Shown here piece after piece: positions 27,702 to 36,583 of a stretch of DNA of 64,000 bases. The notes beneath the pieces were generated by a model. The model was not told the DNA's origin, searched no databases, and saw only the letters and a program-made list of their open reading frames with translations. Position 1 is the first letter of the stretch; each line of letters starts with the position of its first letter. Source of the DNA: Marinobacter guineae (GTDB lineage Bacteria; Pseudomonadota; Gammaproteobacteria; Pseudomonadales; Oleiphilaceae); the NCBI RefSeq assembly GCF_002744735.1, contig NZ_KZ319339.1, positions 1,550,001 to 1,614,000 on the forward strand, written 5' to 3'. Made by a program: the position numbers and the translations under genes.

Positions 27702-29204
27702 TCAGGTGGCAGCGGCAGCCTTCCGGCGACGATCTTCCTCTTCAATCTCCAGGTCCACAGAGGACAACTGGTATTCCTCGGAAAAACCACTCTCAGGTTC
27801 TTTCAGCCACATCATGCACAGCAGCCAGCTGATAAATGCGCCACCGGCGATGATGTAGAAGAACTGGGTCGGAGTGACAAAGGTGAAGATGGTCAGGTAT
27901 ACCACCGCGCCGACGTTGCCGTAGGCACCCGCCATCCCGGATATCTGGCCGGTGAGGCGTCGCTTGATGGAGGGGATGATTCCGAAAGTAGCACCCTCGG
28001 CACCCTGCACAAAGAACGAGGTGAATACGGTAATGCCCACGGCAATGATCAGCGGCCAGTTGGAGTTCATCAGGCCCATCAGGGCGAAGCCCACAGAGAT
28101 GCCGAACATGTAGCTGAGCATCACGAACCGGCGGTTACCCATGCGGTCCGAGACCAGGCCGCCCATCGGGCGTGCCACCAGGTTCACAAAGGCAAAGGAG
28201 GCGGCGATCAGGCCGGCTGCGGTGGCGCTCAGGCTCCAGGTTTCCTCGAAGAACATCGGCAGCATGGAGACTACCGCCAGCTCGGCACCGAAGTTGGCAA
28301 AGTAGGTGCTGTTGAGCGCGGCAACACTGTTGAACGGGTATTTGTCATCCTCAGGCACGCCCTGTTTCAGTATGGGAATATTGACCCGCAGAATCTGGAT
28401 AACCTGGTAGCACACAATGGCCACAATCGCGGCGTAGCAGATCGCCGCGCCGGTGGCGCTCAGATAGCCCATGTTCTCGATACGCCATACCAGGATGCCG
28501 AGCACACCCACCAGCGGAATGGTCCAGAGAATCAGCTTGATCATATCGCCCCAGCTGCTGACTTCCAGGGCCACCGCCTTGCGCGGCTTGCGATGGACAG
28601 TGCCGACAGGGCCGTCGGTAATGGCAAACCAGTAGTAAACGCCGTAAGCCGCCATCACGATAGCGCTTTGGGCAATGGCCCAGCGCCAGCCGTCCTCACC
28701 GCCATACATTTGCAGGGCGATGGTCGGCAGAGTGATGGCCGCAGCAGCGGAACCGAAATTGCCCCAGCCGGCATAGAAGCCTTCGGCAAAGCCGATGTCT
28801 TTCGGTTTGAACCACATGGCGGTCATATGGATGCCCACCACAAAACTGGCACCGATGGAGCTCAGCACCAGGCGGCTGACCAGGAGCTGGGTCATGGTGT
28901 TGCCGAAGGCAAACACCAGGGCCGGGATCGACATCAACACCATCAGTACGGAGAACACCCGGCGGGGGCCAAAACGGTCCAGAGCCATGCCCACGACAAT
29001 CCGGGCAGGTATGGTCAGGGCCACGTTGCAGATGGCAAACAGGCGGAGGTCATCGGCGGTGAGCCAGTTGACGCTTTTTAGCATGCTCGATGCCAGCGGC
29101 GCCATGTTGAACCACACATAGAAGGTAATAAAGAATGCAATCCAGGTCAGGTGCAGGGCCCTGATCTCCGGATTCTTGACGTGGAAAACGTCTGCCACTT
29201 TCAT
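27702..29204 (-). CDS. NarK-family nitrate/nitrite MFS transporter
   Basis: A 500-aa twelve-helix transporter of the nitrate/nitrite porter family. It shows ARIVVGMALDRFGPRR between helices 2 and 3, FYAGWGNFGSAAAA as the first nitrate signature and GMAGAYGNVGAVVY as the second. This form is closer to the long NarK/NasA-like group than to E. coli NarK and has a charged C-terminal tail. Start behind GGAGGCTGAC. It is 46 bp downstream of usp on the same strand, so both are probably read from the promoter near the FNR box at 29807. Confidence 0.88.
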   Translation of the reverse strand: MKVADVFHVKNPEIRALHLTWIAFFITFYVWFNMAPLASSMLKSVNWLTADDLRLFAICNVALTIPARIVVGMALDRFGPRRVFSVLMVLMSIPALVFAFGNTMTQLLVSRLVLSSIGASFVVGIHMTAMWFKPKDIGFAEGFYAGWGNFGSAAAAITLPTIALQMYGGEDGWRWAIAQSAIVMAAYGVYYWFAITDGPVGTVHRKPRKAVALEVSSWGDMIKLILWTIPLVGVLGILVWRIENMGYLSATGAAICYAAIVAIVCYQVIQILRVNIPILKQGVPEDDKYPFNSVAALNSTYFANFGAELAVVSMLPMFFEETWSLSATAAGLIAASFAFVNLVARPMGGLVSDRMGNRRFVMLSYMFGISVGFALMGLMNSNWPLIIAVGITVFTSFFVQGAEGATFGIIPSIKRRLTGQISGMAGAYGNVGAVVYLTIFTFVTPTQFFYIIAGGAFISWLLCMMWLKEPESGFSEEYQLSSVDLEIEEEDRRRKAAAAT

Positions 29205-29250
29205 GTCAGCCTCCTGGGCTTTCAGATACAGAAACGGTTAGGCGCCAGGC

Positions 29251-29712
29251 TCAACGGCTGGGCAGAATAAGAAGTGGGCACTGGATCCGTCGAGCGAGGA
29301 AGGAGCTCACGCTGCCGAAGGTCATGTAGTCCAGTTCGTCCACGAAATAGGTCAGCGAACGGGCGATAAATCCACCGTCCGGTTCGTGGCTATGGCGCGC
29401 AATAACGAGCATGTCCGGGTGGATCTTTTTCTCGGCGGCATAAAGCAGCATCTTCCGCGCATCCCCCTCAAGCAGCAGCGTTTCGGCGGAAATCTCCTCC
29501 TGCTCGCACACGCCCATGGCCTCGACGAGATGCTTCTTTAGATCAGCCAGTTCCTGCTGGAACATGTCTTCGTTTCCGGAGGTGATATCCCGCGGGTTTT
29601 CAGCAACCGCAACCAGGGTGATTACGGGCTTGAGATCGCGGAACATGGTGATGGTCTGAGCCAGAGCCAACCTGGCATTGCGCGAACCATCGTAGGCAAT
29701 CATAATTTTCAT
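29251..29712 (-). CDS. Universal stress protein
   Basis: A 153-aa UspA-fold protein: IMIAYDGSRNARLALA at the N-terminus and a C-terminal VSSFLARRIQCPLLILP. The ATP-loop GxxG pattern near the end is weak, so nucleotide binding is uncertain. Usp proteins are common among anaerobically induced genes of pseudomonads. The start MKIMIAYDG follows CGGGAG; longer frames lack a site. It heads a usp-narK operon. Confidence 0.87.
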   Translation of the reverse strand: MKIMIAYDGSRNARLALAQTITMFRDLKPVITLVAVAENPRDITSGNEDMFQQELADLKKHLVEAMGVCEQEEISAETLLLEGDARKMLLYAAEKKIHPDMLVIARHSHEPDGGFIARSLTYFVDELDYMTFGSVSSFLARRIQCPLLILPSR

Positions 29713-29806
29713 TTGTTGGGTTCTCCCGAAGGCGTTTTCGGCGCTCCTGCAAGGGGCAGCCATTGATATCTGTCAGCATTAGCCCACACTCCGGTGCCAC
29801 CCATAA

Positions 29807-29820
29807 TTGACGTAAATCAA
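29807..29820. promoter_or_regulatory. FNR/Anr box between usp and narK
   Basis: TTGACGTAAATCAA matches the FNR/Anr consensus TTGAT-N4-ATCAA with one mismatch and is the best such box in the window. It lies between divergent genes, about 95 bp before usp and 190 bp before the rightward narK, so it more likely controls the usp-narK operon but may serve both. Confidence 0.8.
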
Positions 29821-30010
29821 CGCTGACAGCGCGTACCCCACGAGAGAAATCAGGGGTCTATCCCCCTGGCCACGAAAACCTCCCATTGCCTACCACCAGC
29901 GCACCCAGCTGGAGGTACCTCCAATGCCCTGCATCGAAAAACCCTGTTTTTGATAAGGTTTAAGAGGTGTGTTCAGACGTCTTTTGATCAATGTCCGGAG
30001 GGAGCGGAAT

Positions 30011-31333
30011 ATGGCCAACATCCCATCAAAGCCAGAGCAATACCGAGCACTAGGCTTATCGACATTTGCCTTCACCCTGTGCTTTGCGGTGTGGACCATT
30101 TTCTCCATCATCGGGATTCGCATCAGTGAAGATCTGGGATTGTCCGATACCCAGCTCGGCCTGCTAATGGCAACACCCATTCTTACCGGCTCCATAAGCC
30201 GGCTGTTCCTCGGCATCTGGACGGACCGCTACGGCGGCCGTTGGGTTTTCGGCATCCTGATGCTCACCACTGCCGCGTGCGTGTACCTGCTCACCTTCGC
30301 AACCACTTACCTCATGTTGCTGGTGGGCGCCCTGGGTGTCGGCCTGGCAGGCGGGGCCTTTATCGTCGGGGTGGCCTACACGGCCGCCTGGTTTGAACCG
30401 GAACGCCAGGGAACAGCCCTGGGGATTTTCGGCGCGGGTAACGTGGGTGCTGCGGTGACCAATTTCGGGGCCCCGTTCCTGCTGGTCGCCTTCGGGTGGG
30501 AGAGTACGGCACAGATATACGCCACTGTGCTGGCCGTTATGGGCGTGGTCTTTATCCTATTAGCCAAAGAAGACCCGATGGCCGCGGAGCGGGCCGGCGC
30601 CAAGGCCAAAACCTTCATGGAGCAGATGGAACCACTCCGTGAGCTGAGGGTCTGGCGGTTTGCCCTGTATTATTTCTTCGTGTTCGGTGCCTTTGTCGCC
30701 CTGGCGCTCTGGCTGCCCCACTTCCTGATCGGCGTCTACGGCCTGGACATCAAGACCGCGGGCATCATTGCAGCGCTCTACACCATTCCGGCGTCGCTAT
30801 TCCGTATTCTGGGGGGCTGGATGTCGGACCGTTTCGGCGCCCGCCGGGTCATGTACTGGACCTTTGGCGCCTCGGTTGTGTGTACCTTCCTGCTGAGCTA
30901 TCCGCCCACGGAGTATGTGGTCCAGGGCATCGACGGCGATATCCGCTTTACCCTGGAGATGAGCCTGCCGATGTTTGTGACGCTTATCTTTATTCTGGGT
31001 TTCTTCATGTCCCTGGGTAAGGCTGCGGTGTACAAGCACATTCCGGTGTACTACCCGATGCACGTGGGCGCCGTGGGGGGTGTTGTCGGGATGATCGGCG
31101 GCCTTGGCGGCTTCATTCTGCCGCTGACCTTCGGCGTGCTGAACGATCTGACCGGCATCTGGCAGAGCTGCTTCATGCTGATGTTCGTCATCGTCGCGGC
31201 CGCACTGGCCTGGATGCACTACGCAATACGTTCCGCAGAGCGGGTTGAGTGGGCTGCCAACGAGGAGAGAACCGATCTGCCAGAGCTGGCTTCTCCCCAA
31301 CTGTTCTACCCACTGAACCGGAAAAAACCGTAA
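30011..31333 (+). CDS. NarK-family nitrate transporter, short form
   Basis: A 440-aa MFS protein of about twelve helices. The signature stretches are RLFLGIWTDRYGGRW, GIFGAGNVGAAVTNFGAP (first nitrate motif) and VGAVGGVVGMIGGLGGF (second). This compact form with FAFTLCFAVWTIFSIIG at the first helix resembles NarK1-type nitrate/proton symporters. The start MANIPSKPEQY has GGAGGGAG upstream. A clear terminator follows at 31359. Confidence 0.88.
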   Translation: MANIPSKPEQYRALGLSTFAFTLCFAVWTIFSIIGIRISEDLGLSDTQLGLLMATPILTGSISRLFLGIWTDRYGGRWVFGILMLTTAACVYLLTFATTYLMLLVGALGVGLAGGAFIVGVAYTAAWFEPERQGTALGIFGAGNVGAAVTNFGAPFLLVAFGWESTAQIYATVLAVMGVVFILLAKEDPMAAERAGAKAKTFMEQMEPLRELRVWRFALYYFFVFGAFVALALWLPHFLIGVYGLDIKTAGIIAALYTIPASLFRILGGWMSDRFGARRVMYWTFGASVVCTFLLSYPPTEYVVQGIDGDIRFTLEMSLPMFVTLIFILGFFMSLGKAAVYKHIPVYYPMHVGAVGGVVGMIGGLGGFILPLTFGVLNDLTGIWQSCFMLMFVIVAAALAWMHYAIRSAERVEWAANEERTDLPELASPQLFYPLNRKKP

Positions 31334-31358
31334 CCCGAATTCGTAATTTCGCCTCTCT

Positions 31359-31383
31359 GCCCCCATCTTCGGGGGCTTTTTTT
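31359..31383 (+). terminator. Intrinsic terminator after narK
   Basis: GCCCCC pairs with GGGGGC around ATCTTC, followed by seven T. It lies 26 bp after the transporter stop. Confidence 0.9.
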
Positions 31384-31456
31384 CGCGTATAATTCCGGTT
31401 CACTCAGGAGCTCAGCGAGCCTCCGCTGCCCGACTACCGCTGGAGAGCTTTAACCT

Positions 31457-32284
31457 ATGTCCCCGGAAATGAACCCTGCCTCAGGCTTCAGCCAGTTGCG
31501 GCGAATCGAATCCAGCAAGATTTTCCAGACGGCGGTGATATCGATCATCATCTTGTCCGCACTGACGATTGGCGCCAAGACCTACGACCTGCCAGTTCTG
31601 GCAGAACAGAGCCTGACAGTGATGGACAACGCCATCACCCTGTTCTTCCTGATCGAGATTCTGTTCCGTTTTTCCGCCAGCCCGGTCAAACGGCGGTTTC
31701 TCCTCGATGGCTGGAACCTGTTCGACACCCTGGTGGTGATTGGCAGCCTGATTCCTCTGGATAACTCGGAAGCAGTGTTGCTGGGGCGTCTGCTGAGGGT
31801 GTTCCGGGTTTTGCGTCTGGTGTCGGTGGTTCCAGAGCTGCGCTTTCTGATCAACTCCCTGCTAAAAGCCATTCCCCGCATGGGCTACATTGCGCTGCTG
31901 ATGTTCATCATTTTCTACATTTACGCCGCCATGGGCTCGATGTTTTTCGCCAGCGTCGATGAGGAACTCTGGGGCGACGTCGCCATTGCCATGCTCACCC
32001 TCTTTCGGGTCGCCACCTTTGAAGACTGGACGGATGTAATGTACGCCACCATGGAGCAGTATCCGCTCAGCTGGGTTTACTACCTGACGTTCATCTTCCT
32101 GACCGCCTTCGTATTCCTGAACATGATGATCGGCGCGATTCTCGAGGTCATGAGCGAAGAGCAGAACGCCAAGGAGGCGCAGAAGGCCCATGACGAGCGG
32201 GATGAGATTGCCCGCCAGCTCCAGGGCATGCAGCGACAACTGGAAGAATTGACGCGGCAGGTGGCGGGCAGGAACCAGGAATAA
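31457..32284 (+). CDS. Bacterial voltage-gated cation channel (NaV/NaChBac family)
   Basis: A 275-aa single-domain six-helix channel that would assemble as a tetramer. The voltage sensor S4 has arginines at 111, 114, 117 and 120 (RLLRVFRVLRL). The pore loop carries the filter TFEDWTD at 187-193, followed by S6 (TFIFLTAFVFLNMMIGAILE) and a coiled-coil tail (about 235-272) that in relatives holds the tetramer. NaChBac has TLESWAS at the filter; the extra aspartates here move the filter toward engineered calcium-selective forms. In marine bacteria such channels are tied to motility and pH responses. GGAGAG precedes the start. Confidence 0.9.
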   Translation: MSPEMNPASGFSQLRRIESSKIFQTAVISIIILSALTIGAKTYDLPVLAEQSLTVMDNAITLFFLIEILFRFSASPVKRRFLLDGWNLFDTLVVIGSLIPLDNSEAVLLGRLLRVFRVLRLVSVVPELRFLINSLLKAIPRMGYIALLMFIIFYIYAAMGSMFFASVDEELWGDVAIAMLTLFRVATFEDWTDVMYATMEQYPLSWVYYLTFIFLTAFVFLNMMIGAILEVMSEEQNAKEAQKAHDERDEIARQLQGMQRQLEELTRQVAGRNQE

Positions 32285-32300
32285 CAACCAAAGGCGGCGC

Positions 32301-32678
32301 TTACGAGAAGACCGGCTTATTCAACGCCAGATGGAAGATGGCGGTGATCTGTACCAGCGCAATCACTGCCGCTGCCACCCGCGCCGGGGCTCCGAGTGTT
32401 GTTCTCAGCGCAAAAAGACCGGCAATGATATAACCAATCAGCAGAAAGATCTTGGCTGTCAGCCAGCCGTGCACAAACGGCATCCAGGGCGTCACAAACA
32501 ACAGGCTGAGGGCTGCCACCAGCAGGATTGTGTCGTTCGCGTGAGGAATCCAGCGCAGCGGTGTTTTCCGCCACTCAGGCTTCCCAACCGCATCCAGCAA
32601 CAGACGCAGGGCAAACAGCACTACCGTCAGGTAGGCTGCGGTCATATGGACACTTTTCAGAATCAGGTAGCCACTCAT
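32301..32678 (-). CDS. SirB2-like membrane protein
   Basis: A 125-aa four-helix protein of the SirB family (LILKSVHMTAAYLTVVLFALR at the start, conserved HxxA, later ANDTILLVAALSL and WLTAKIFLLIGYI). The function is unknown. The ribosome site is AGGATG. It converges on the channel gene with 16 bp between and diverges from nnrS copy 2. Confidence 0.83.
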   Translation of the reverse strand: MSGYLILKSVHMTAAYLTVVLFALRLLLDAVGKPEWRKTPLRWIPHANDTILLVAALSLLFVTPWMPFVHGWLTAKIFLLIGYIIAGLFALRTTLGAPARVAAAVIALVQITAIFHLALNKPVFS

Positions 32679-32767
32679 AAATCATCCTGTTGTGAATCAA
32701 AACGATAGCAGCATTGTAAGCAAAGATACCCCCAACCGGGTATGTTCTTTCTATCGGTTCACATATA

Positions 32768-32788
32768 ACATGTACTCCAATTACATGT
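32768..32788. promoter_or_regulatory. Inverted repeat before nnrS copy 2, probable operator
   Basis: ACATGTA, seven bases, then TACATGT: a perfect inverted repeat ending 16 bp before the nnrS start codon. A second inverted repeat, ATACCC-N6-GGGTAT, lies at 32726-32743. Their closeness to the start suggests repressor or activator binding. The halves do not clearly fit FNR, NorR or NsrR sites, so the protein is unknown. Confidence 0.55.
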
Positions 32789-32804
32789 ATAAGCGGAGAC
32801 AACC

Positions 32805-33989
32805 ATGCAGGCGATCCCCTCAACCAGTCAATCAGAAGCCGCCAGCATCAGCCAGCTGTTCAGCTACCCGTTCCGGATTTTCTTCCTGTCCATGGCGGTA
32901 CTGGCGCTACTGGCCATTCCACTCTGGGTCATGCAGGTCACCGGCGTTATCAACCTGCCCCTTGCCCTGCCGGGCCTGTTCTGGCATCAGCATGAGATGC
33001 TGTTCGGTTTCCTGTCGGCGGCCATTGCCGGCTTCCTGCTGACCGCGGTCTGCGTGTGGACCCAGACGGAGCGCACCCACGGATTGCGCCTGTTACTGCT
33101 CTGGGGCGTCTGGCTGGCTGGCCGCCTTCTCCTTGCCTTCGGCGCGGGGCTGCCGGACTGGCTGGTGCATGGCGTGAACCTGGCATTTCTACCTCTGGTC
33201 ATGCTCGATGCCGGCTGGCGGATCTGGCATGCTCGCCAGAAGCGGCAGCTGTTGATCCTGCTGGTCCTGGGGTTGCTCTGGCTCATGCAGATAGGATTCG
33301 TGACCCGGCTGGATATGACCTTCAGTTACGGCGCCCTGATCATGGCCATGGCGCTGATCAGCATCATTGGCGGGCGCATCACTCCGGCCTTTACCACCGG
33401 CTGGCTTCGCCAGCGAGGGCTGGACAGTACCGCTGTGAAAACCACCCCAGCACTGGACATGGCCACCTTGTTCAGCCTGATTCTACTGATGGCCTCGCTG
33501 GTCACTGGCTGGCAAACCGTCACCGGTGTATTAGCTATTGTTGCTGGCGCCCTGATGCTGGCTCGTCTCGCAGGCTGGAAAGGCTGGCTGGTTCGCGAAG
33601 ATCCGCTGCTCTGGATTCTGCACCTGTCCATCCTCTGGGTGCCGGTGGCCCTGTTCCTGCTGGCGGGCGCACTGCTTGCCGGCTGGCCAACCAACGCCTG
33701 GAGCCACGCCGCTGGCACCGGCGCGGTGGCCTGCCTGATTCTCGGCGTAATTGCCCGGGTCTCCCTGGGCCACACCGGCCGGCCGCTGATTCTGCCCAAA
33801 GGCATGGTCACCGCCTTTATTGCCATTCATCTGGCAGCACTTATCCGGGTTCTCACCGCCTTTGAAATCATCCCCTGGCACCCGGGCATCGGCAGCAGCA
33901 CCCTGCTGTGGCTGTTTGCGTTCGGCGTATTTCTGTACCGCTACACCAGAGTCCTGGCCAGCCCAAGGCCCGATGGTAAAGCCGGTTAA
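32805..33989 (+). CDS. nnrS: NnrS family protein, copy 2
   Basis: A 394-aa protein with about twelve helices and the canonical NnrS motifs: FWHQHEMLFGFLSAAIAGFLLTAVCVWT near residues 70-95, GGRITPAFTTGWL in the middle and SHAAGTGAVACLILGVIARVSLGHTGR later. It is closer to the classical NnrS than copy 1, which lacks the long histidine motif. Likely protects against NO-derived damage to iron pools. The start has GGAG upstream. Confidence 0.92.
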   Translation: MQAIPSTSQSEAASISQLFSYPFRIFFLSMAVLALLAIPLWVMQVTGVINLPLALPGLFWHQHEMLFGFLSAAIAGFLLTAVCVWTQTERTHGLRLLLLWGVWLAGRLLLAFGAGLPDWLVHGVNLAFLPLVMLDAGWRIWHARQKRQLLILLVLGLLWLMQIGFVTRLDMTFSYGALIMAMALISIIGGRITPAFTTGWLRQRGLDSTAVKTTPALDMATLFSLILLMASLVTGWQTVTGVLAIVAGALMLARLAGWKGWLVREDPLLWILHLSILWVPVALFLLAGALLAGWPTNAWSHAAGTGAVACLILGVIARVSLGHTGRPLILPKGMVTAFIAIHLAALIRVLTAFEIIPWHPGIGSSTLLWLFAFGVFLYRYTRVLASPRPDGKAG

Positions 33990-34008
33990 GGCCCCTGAAA
34001 AGTTCCGG

Positions 34009-34195
34009 GCCAGACGCCGGCACCCCCTCTCCAAAACTGTGTGTTGCCAGGGATGTCAACACCAACCCCCATGGGTGAGACAAGCGTTTATGAAGCTTAG
34101 CTTCATGCGCAGGCGAACGACTGCAATCTATGATTGCAGTCCGGACCCGAAGGGGGTCCACGGCGTGTTTTGGAGAGGGGGTGCCGGCGTCTGGC
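34009..34195 (+). repeat. Large variable-arm hairpin element, copy 3
   Basis: This 341-bp gap between nnrS and fabA is mostly one element. Arms 34009-34037 and 34167-34195 are perfect over 29 bp. The 129-nt loop begins TGTGTGTTGCCAGGGATG and ends GGCGT as in copy 4, but has about 75 extra bases holding nested hairpins: ATGAAGC-TTA-GCTTCAT, ACTGCAATC-TAT-GATTGCAGT and GGACCC...GGGTCC. Outside the element only an A/T-rich leader of fabA is seen. Confidence 0.87.
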
Positions 34196-34330
34196 TTGCA
34201 CCAATCTTTCAACCGATCCATGCCTCGATTTCCCGCAAAAAATGCCAATCATCCACTAATGGTCAATACCCGAATGCCAAATTCGAGCTAAAGTATGAGG
34301 AAATCATTTTGTAACAGAGATACTGGCACT

Positions 34331-34840
34331 ATGAACCCGGATCATTTTGATAAAGAAGACCTGATCAAATGTGGCCACGGCACACTCTTCCCTGGCTCCA
34401 TGCGTCTGCCCATTGATGAGATGCTGATGTTCGACCGCGTCACTCACATAGCAGACAACGATGGCCTGTATGGCAAGGGCAGTATCGTGGCCGAGCTCGA
34501 CATCAACCCGGACCTCTGGTTCTTCAAGGTACACTTTGTTGATGATCCCGTTATGCCCGGATGCCTGGGTCTGGACGCCATGTGGCAGTTGGTCGGTTTC
34601 TTCCTGGCCTGGGGTGGCGGCGAAGGCAAGGGGCGCGCCCTGGGTTCCGGTGAAGTGAAGTTTACCGGCCAGGTTCTGCCCACTGCCAAAAAGGTGACCT
34701 ACCGCCTGGATCTCAAGCGCGTGATCAGGCGCAAACTGACCATGGCAATTGCCGATGGCCGGATGGAAGTGGACGGACGGGAAATCTACACCGCCAAGGA
34801 CCTCCGGGTTGGCATGTTCACCTCGACCGATGATTTTTAG
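34331..34840 (+). CDS. fabA: FabA, 3-hydroxydecanoyl-ACP dehydratase/isomerase
   Basis: A 169-aa hot-dog fold enzyme that makes trans-2- and cis-3-decenoyl-ACP, the branch point for unsaturated fatty acids. [21 protein letters not shown] contains the catalytic His and the Asp of the partner subunit lies in LGLDAM. Length is normal for FabA. The start [10 protein letters not shown] is chosen over an upstream in-frame codon; the ribosome site is weak. It is 11 bp from fabB. Confidence 0.95.
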   Translation: MNPDHFDKEDLIKCGHGTLFPGSMRLPIDEMLMFDRVTHIADNDGLYGKGSIVAELDINPDLWFFKVHFVDDPVMPGCLGLDAMWQLVGFFLAWGGGEGKGRALGSGEVKFTGQVLPTAKKVTYRLDLKRVIRRKLTMAIADGRMEVDGREIYTAKDLRVGMFTSTDDF

Positions 34841-34851
34841 GAGCTAACAAG

Positions 34852-36063
34852 ATGCGTCGCGTTGTAATCACCGGTATGGGCATCGTTTCCAGCCTTGGTA
34901 CCAACCAGAAGGAAGTTGCCCAATCCCTCAAGGACTCCCGCTCCGGTATCGGCTTCAGTGAAGAAGCCCGGGATAGCGGTCTGCGCAGCCACGTCTGCGG
35001 GCAGATCAACCTGAACCTGCCGGAACTGATTGACCGTAAACTCTGGCGCTTCATGTGCCCGGCCTCAGGCTACACCTACCTGGCCATGCTGGAAGCCATT
35101 GAACAGTCAGGCCTGACTGAAAAACACATCAAGGCTGACACCACTGGCATCATTTTCGGCCAGGGTGGCGCCTCCACGGTCGAGCTGCTCGATGCCATCG
35201 ACACTCACCGCGATCGCGGTATCCGCCGGGTTGGCCCCTACCGCGTGCCCCGCACCATGGGCAGCGCCATTAACGCCTCTATCGCAACCGGTTTTGGCAT
35301 TCGCGGTATCAATTACGGCATTACCTCCGCCTGTGCCACCAGTGCCCACTCCATTGGCCACGCGGCAGACCAGATTGCCCTGGGCCGCCAGGATGTGATG
35401 TTTGCCGGCGGCGGCGAGGATATCCACTGGACGCTGAGCCTGCTATTCGACGCCATGGGCGCCCTGTCCACCAAGTACAACGACACACCGGAGCTGGCTT
35501 CGCGCACCTATGATGCCAACCGGGATGGCTTCGTTATATCCGGTGGTGGCGGTGTTCTGGCCCTCGAAGCGCTGGAACACGCAGAAGCACGCGGCGCAAA
35601 CATTCTGGCCGAGATCGTCGGTTTCGGTGCGACTTCCGACGGCGCCGACATGGTTGCCCCCAGCGGCGAGGGCGCAGTGCGCTGCATGAAGCAGGCCATG
35701 AAGTATCTGGACGGCGAGATCAGCTACATCAACACCCACGGCACCAGCACCCCTGCCGGCGACGTCACCGAGCTGAAAGCACTGAAAGAAACCTTTGGCG
35801 ACAAGATCCCGCCACTGAGCTCCACCAAACCACTGTGCGGCCATGCCCTGGGTGCGGCAGGGGTGCATGAGGCCATTTACAGCCTGCTCATGATGCGCGA
35901 GGGCTTCATTGCTCCGTCCGCCAACATCCAGACTCTTGATGCAGATGCGGAAGGCTACCCGATCGTCCGGGAACGCATGGACAACCAGAATCTGGACCTG
36001 GTGATGAGCAACAGCTTCGGCTTTGGCGGCACCAACGCCTCGCTGGTGTTCAAAAAGGTCTGA
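34852..36063 (+). CDS. fabB: FabB, beta-ketoacyl-ACP synthase I
   Basis: A 403-aa condensing enzyme that elongates the unsaturated chain begun by FabA. The catalytic triad is visible: Cys in [11 protein letters not shown], His in [11 protein letters not shown] and His in [15 protein letters not shown]. The C-terminal NSFGFGGTN loop is conserved. A TAGGAG site precedes the start and the gene is paired with fabA as in other gammaproteobacteria. Confidence 0.95.
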   Translation: MRRVVITGMGIVSSLGTNQKEVAQSLKDSRSGIGFSEEARDSGLRSHVCGQINLNLPELIDRKLWRFMCPASGYTYLAMLEAIEQSGLTEKHIKADTTGIIFGQGGASTVELLDAIDTHRDRGIRRVGPYRVPRTMGSAINASIATGFGIRGINYGITSACATSAHSIGHAADQIALGRQDVMFAGGGEDIHWTLSLLFDAMGALSTKYNDTPELASRTYDANRDGFVISGGGGVLALEALEHAEARGANILAEIVGFGATSDGADMVAPSGEGAVRCMKQAMKYLDGEISYINTHGTSTPAGDVTELKALKETFGDKIPPLSSTKPLCGHALGAAGVHEAIYSLLMMREGFIAPSANIQTLDADAEGYPIVRERMDNQNLDLVMSNSFGFGGTNASLVFKKV

Positions 36064-36069
36064 TCCGGA

Positions 36070-36426
36070 TCAGGACAGCCTGACAGAGCGATATTCAGCC
36101 GGGGATGTTCCCATCCAGCGCTTGAAAGCCCGGCTGAATGCGCTCAACTCCGAAAACCCGAGCTGCTCAGCGATTTCCACGAGCGGCTTGGTTCGGTCCT
36201 GCATGTAGGTCAGCGCCTGTTGACGGCGAACCTCCTCAAGCAAGCGGGCAAACGTCAGGCCTTCGCGCTTCAGCTTCTTGTGCAGCGTGTAACGACTCAT
36301 ATGCAGCTGCGACGCCACCACTTCAACACCAACCTTGCCACGGGCAAGCTGTACGCTGATCAGGGAACTCACCCTCAGACTCAGCGAAGCCCGCGCCACC
36401 TCTGGCGTCAGAGGCTTTGATCCCAT
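36070..36426 (-). CDS. Stand-alone AraC-type DNA-binding domain
   Basis: A 118-aa protein made only of the AraC DNA-binding domain with both helix-turn-helices (VEVVASQLHMSRYTLHKKL and LVEIAEQLGFSELSAFSRAF) and the final GTSPAEYR. The usual 200-residue sensor domain is missing. The start MGSKPLTP follows a near-ideal AAGGAGGAG site, so it looks like a real small gene rather than a broken one, similar in size to SoxS or MarA. Upstream frame has no AraC sensor similarity. It converges on fabB and diverges from trhP; the target is unknown. Confidence 0.8.
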   Translation of the reverse strand: MGSKPLTPEVARASLSLRVSSLISVQLARGKVGVEVVASQLHMSRYTLHKKLKREGLTFARLLEEVRRQQALTYMQDRTKPLVEIAEQLGFSELSAFSRAFKRWMGTSPAEYRSVRLS

Positions 36427-36583
36427 CTGGAACTCCTCCTTTTTCATCCTGTGGCCACATCGGCCATGCTGTGAGCGTACACATGTTAGCCGAAAACAAT
36501 CAATACAACCTTTGAGCAGGGTCAAGGGAACGCCCGCCAACATACGGCAAAATGCCCCGCTTACAGAATCGCCCGGAGCCCAC

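Noticed and set aside
27603..29081. A 492-codon open frame antisense to the leftward narK
   Set aside because: The opposite strand encodes a clear MFS transporter; the frame gives a His/Gly-rich product with no domain.
29950..29963. TTGATAAGGTTTAA as a second FNR box before narK
   Set aside because: The right half matches poorly, and it is too near the start codon for the usual -41.5 activation.
34009..34195. Variable-arm hairpins as ordinary MITEs
   Set aside because: No target-site duplication was seen beside the arms, and MITEs of one family conserve their terminal repeats, which these do not.
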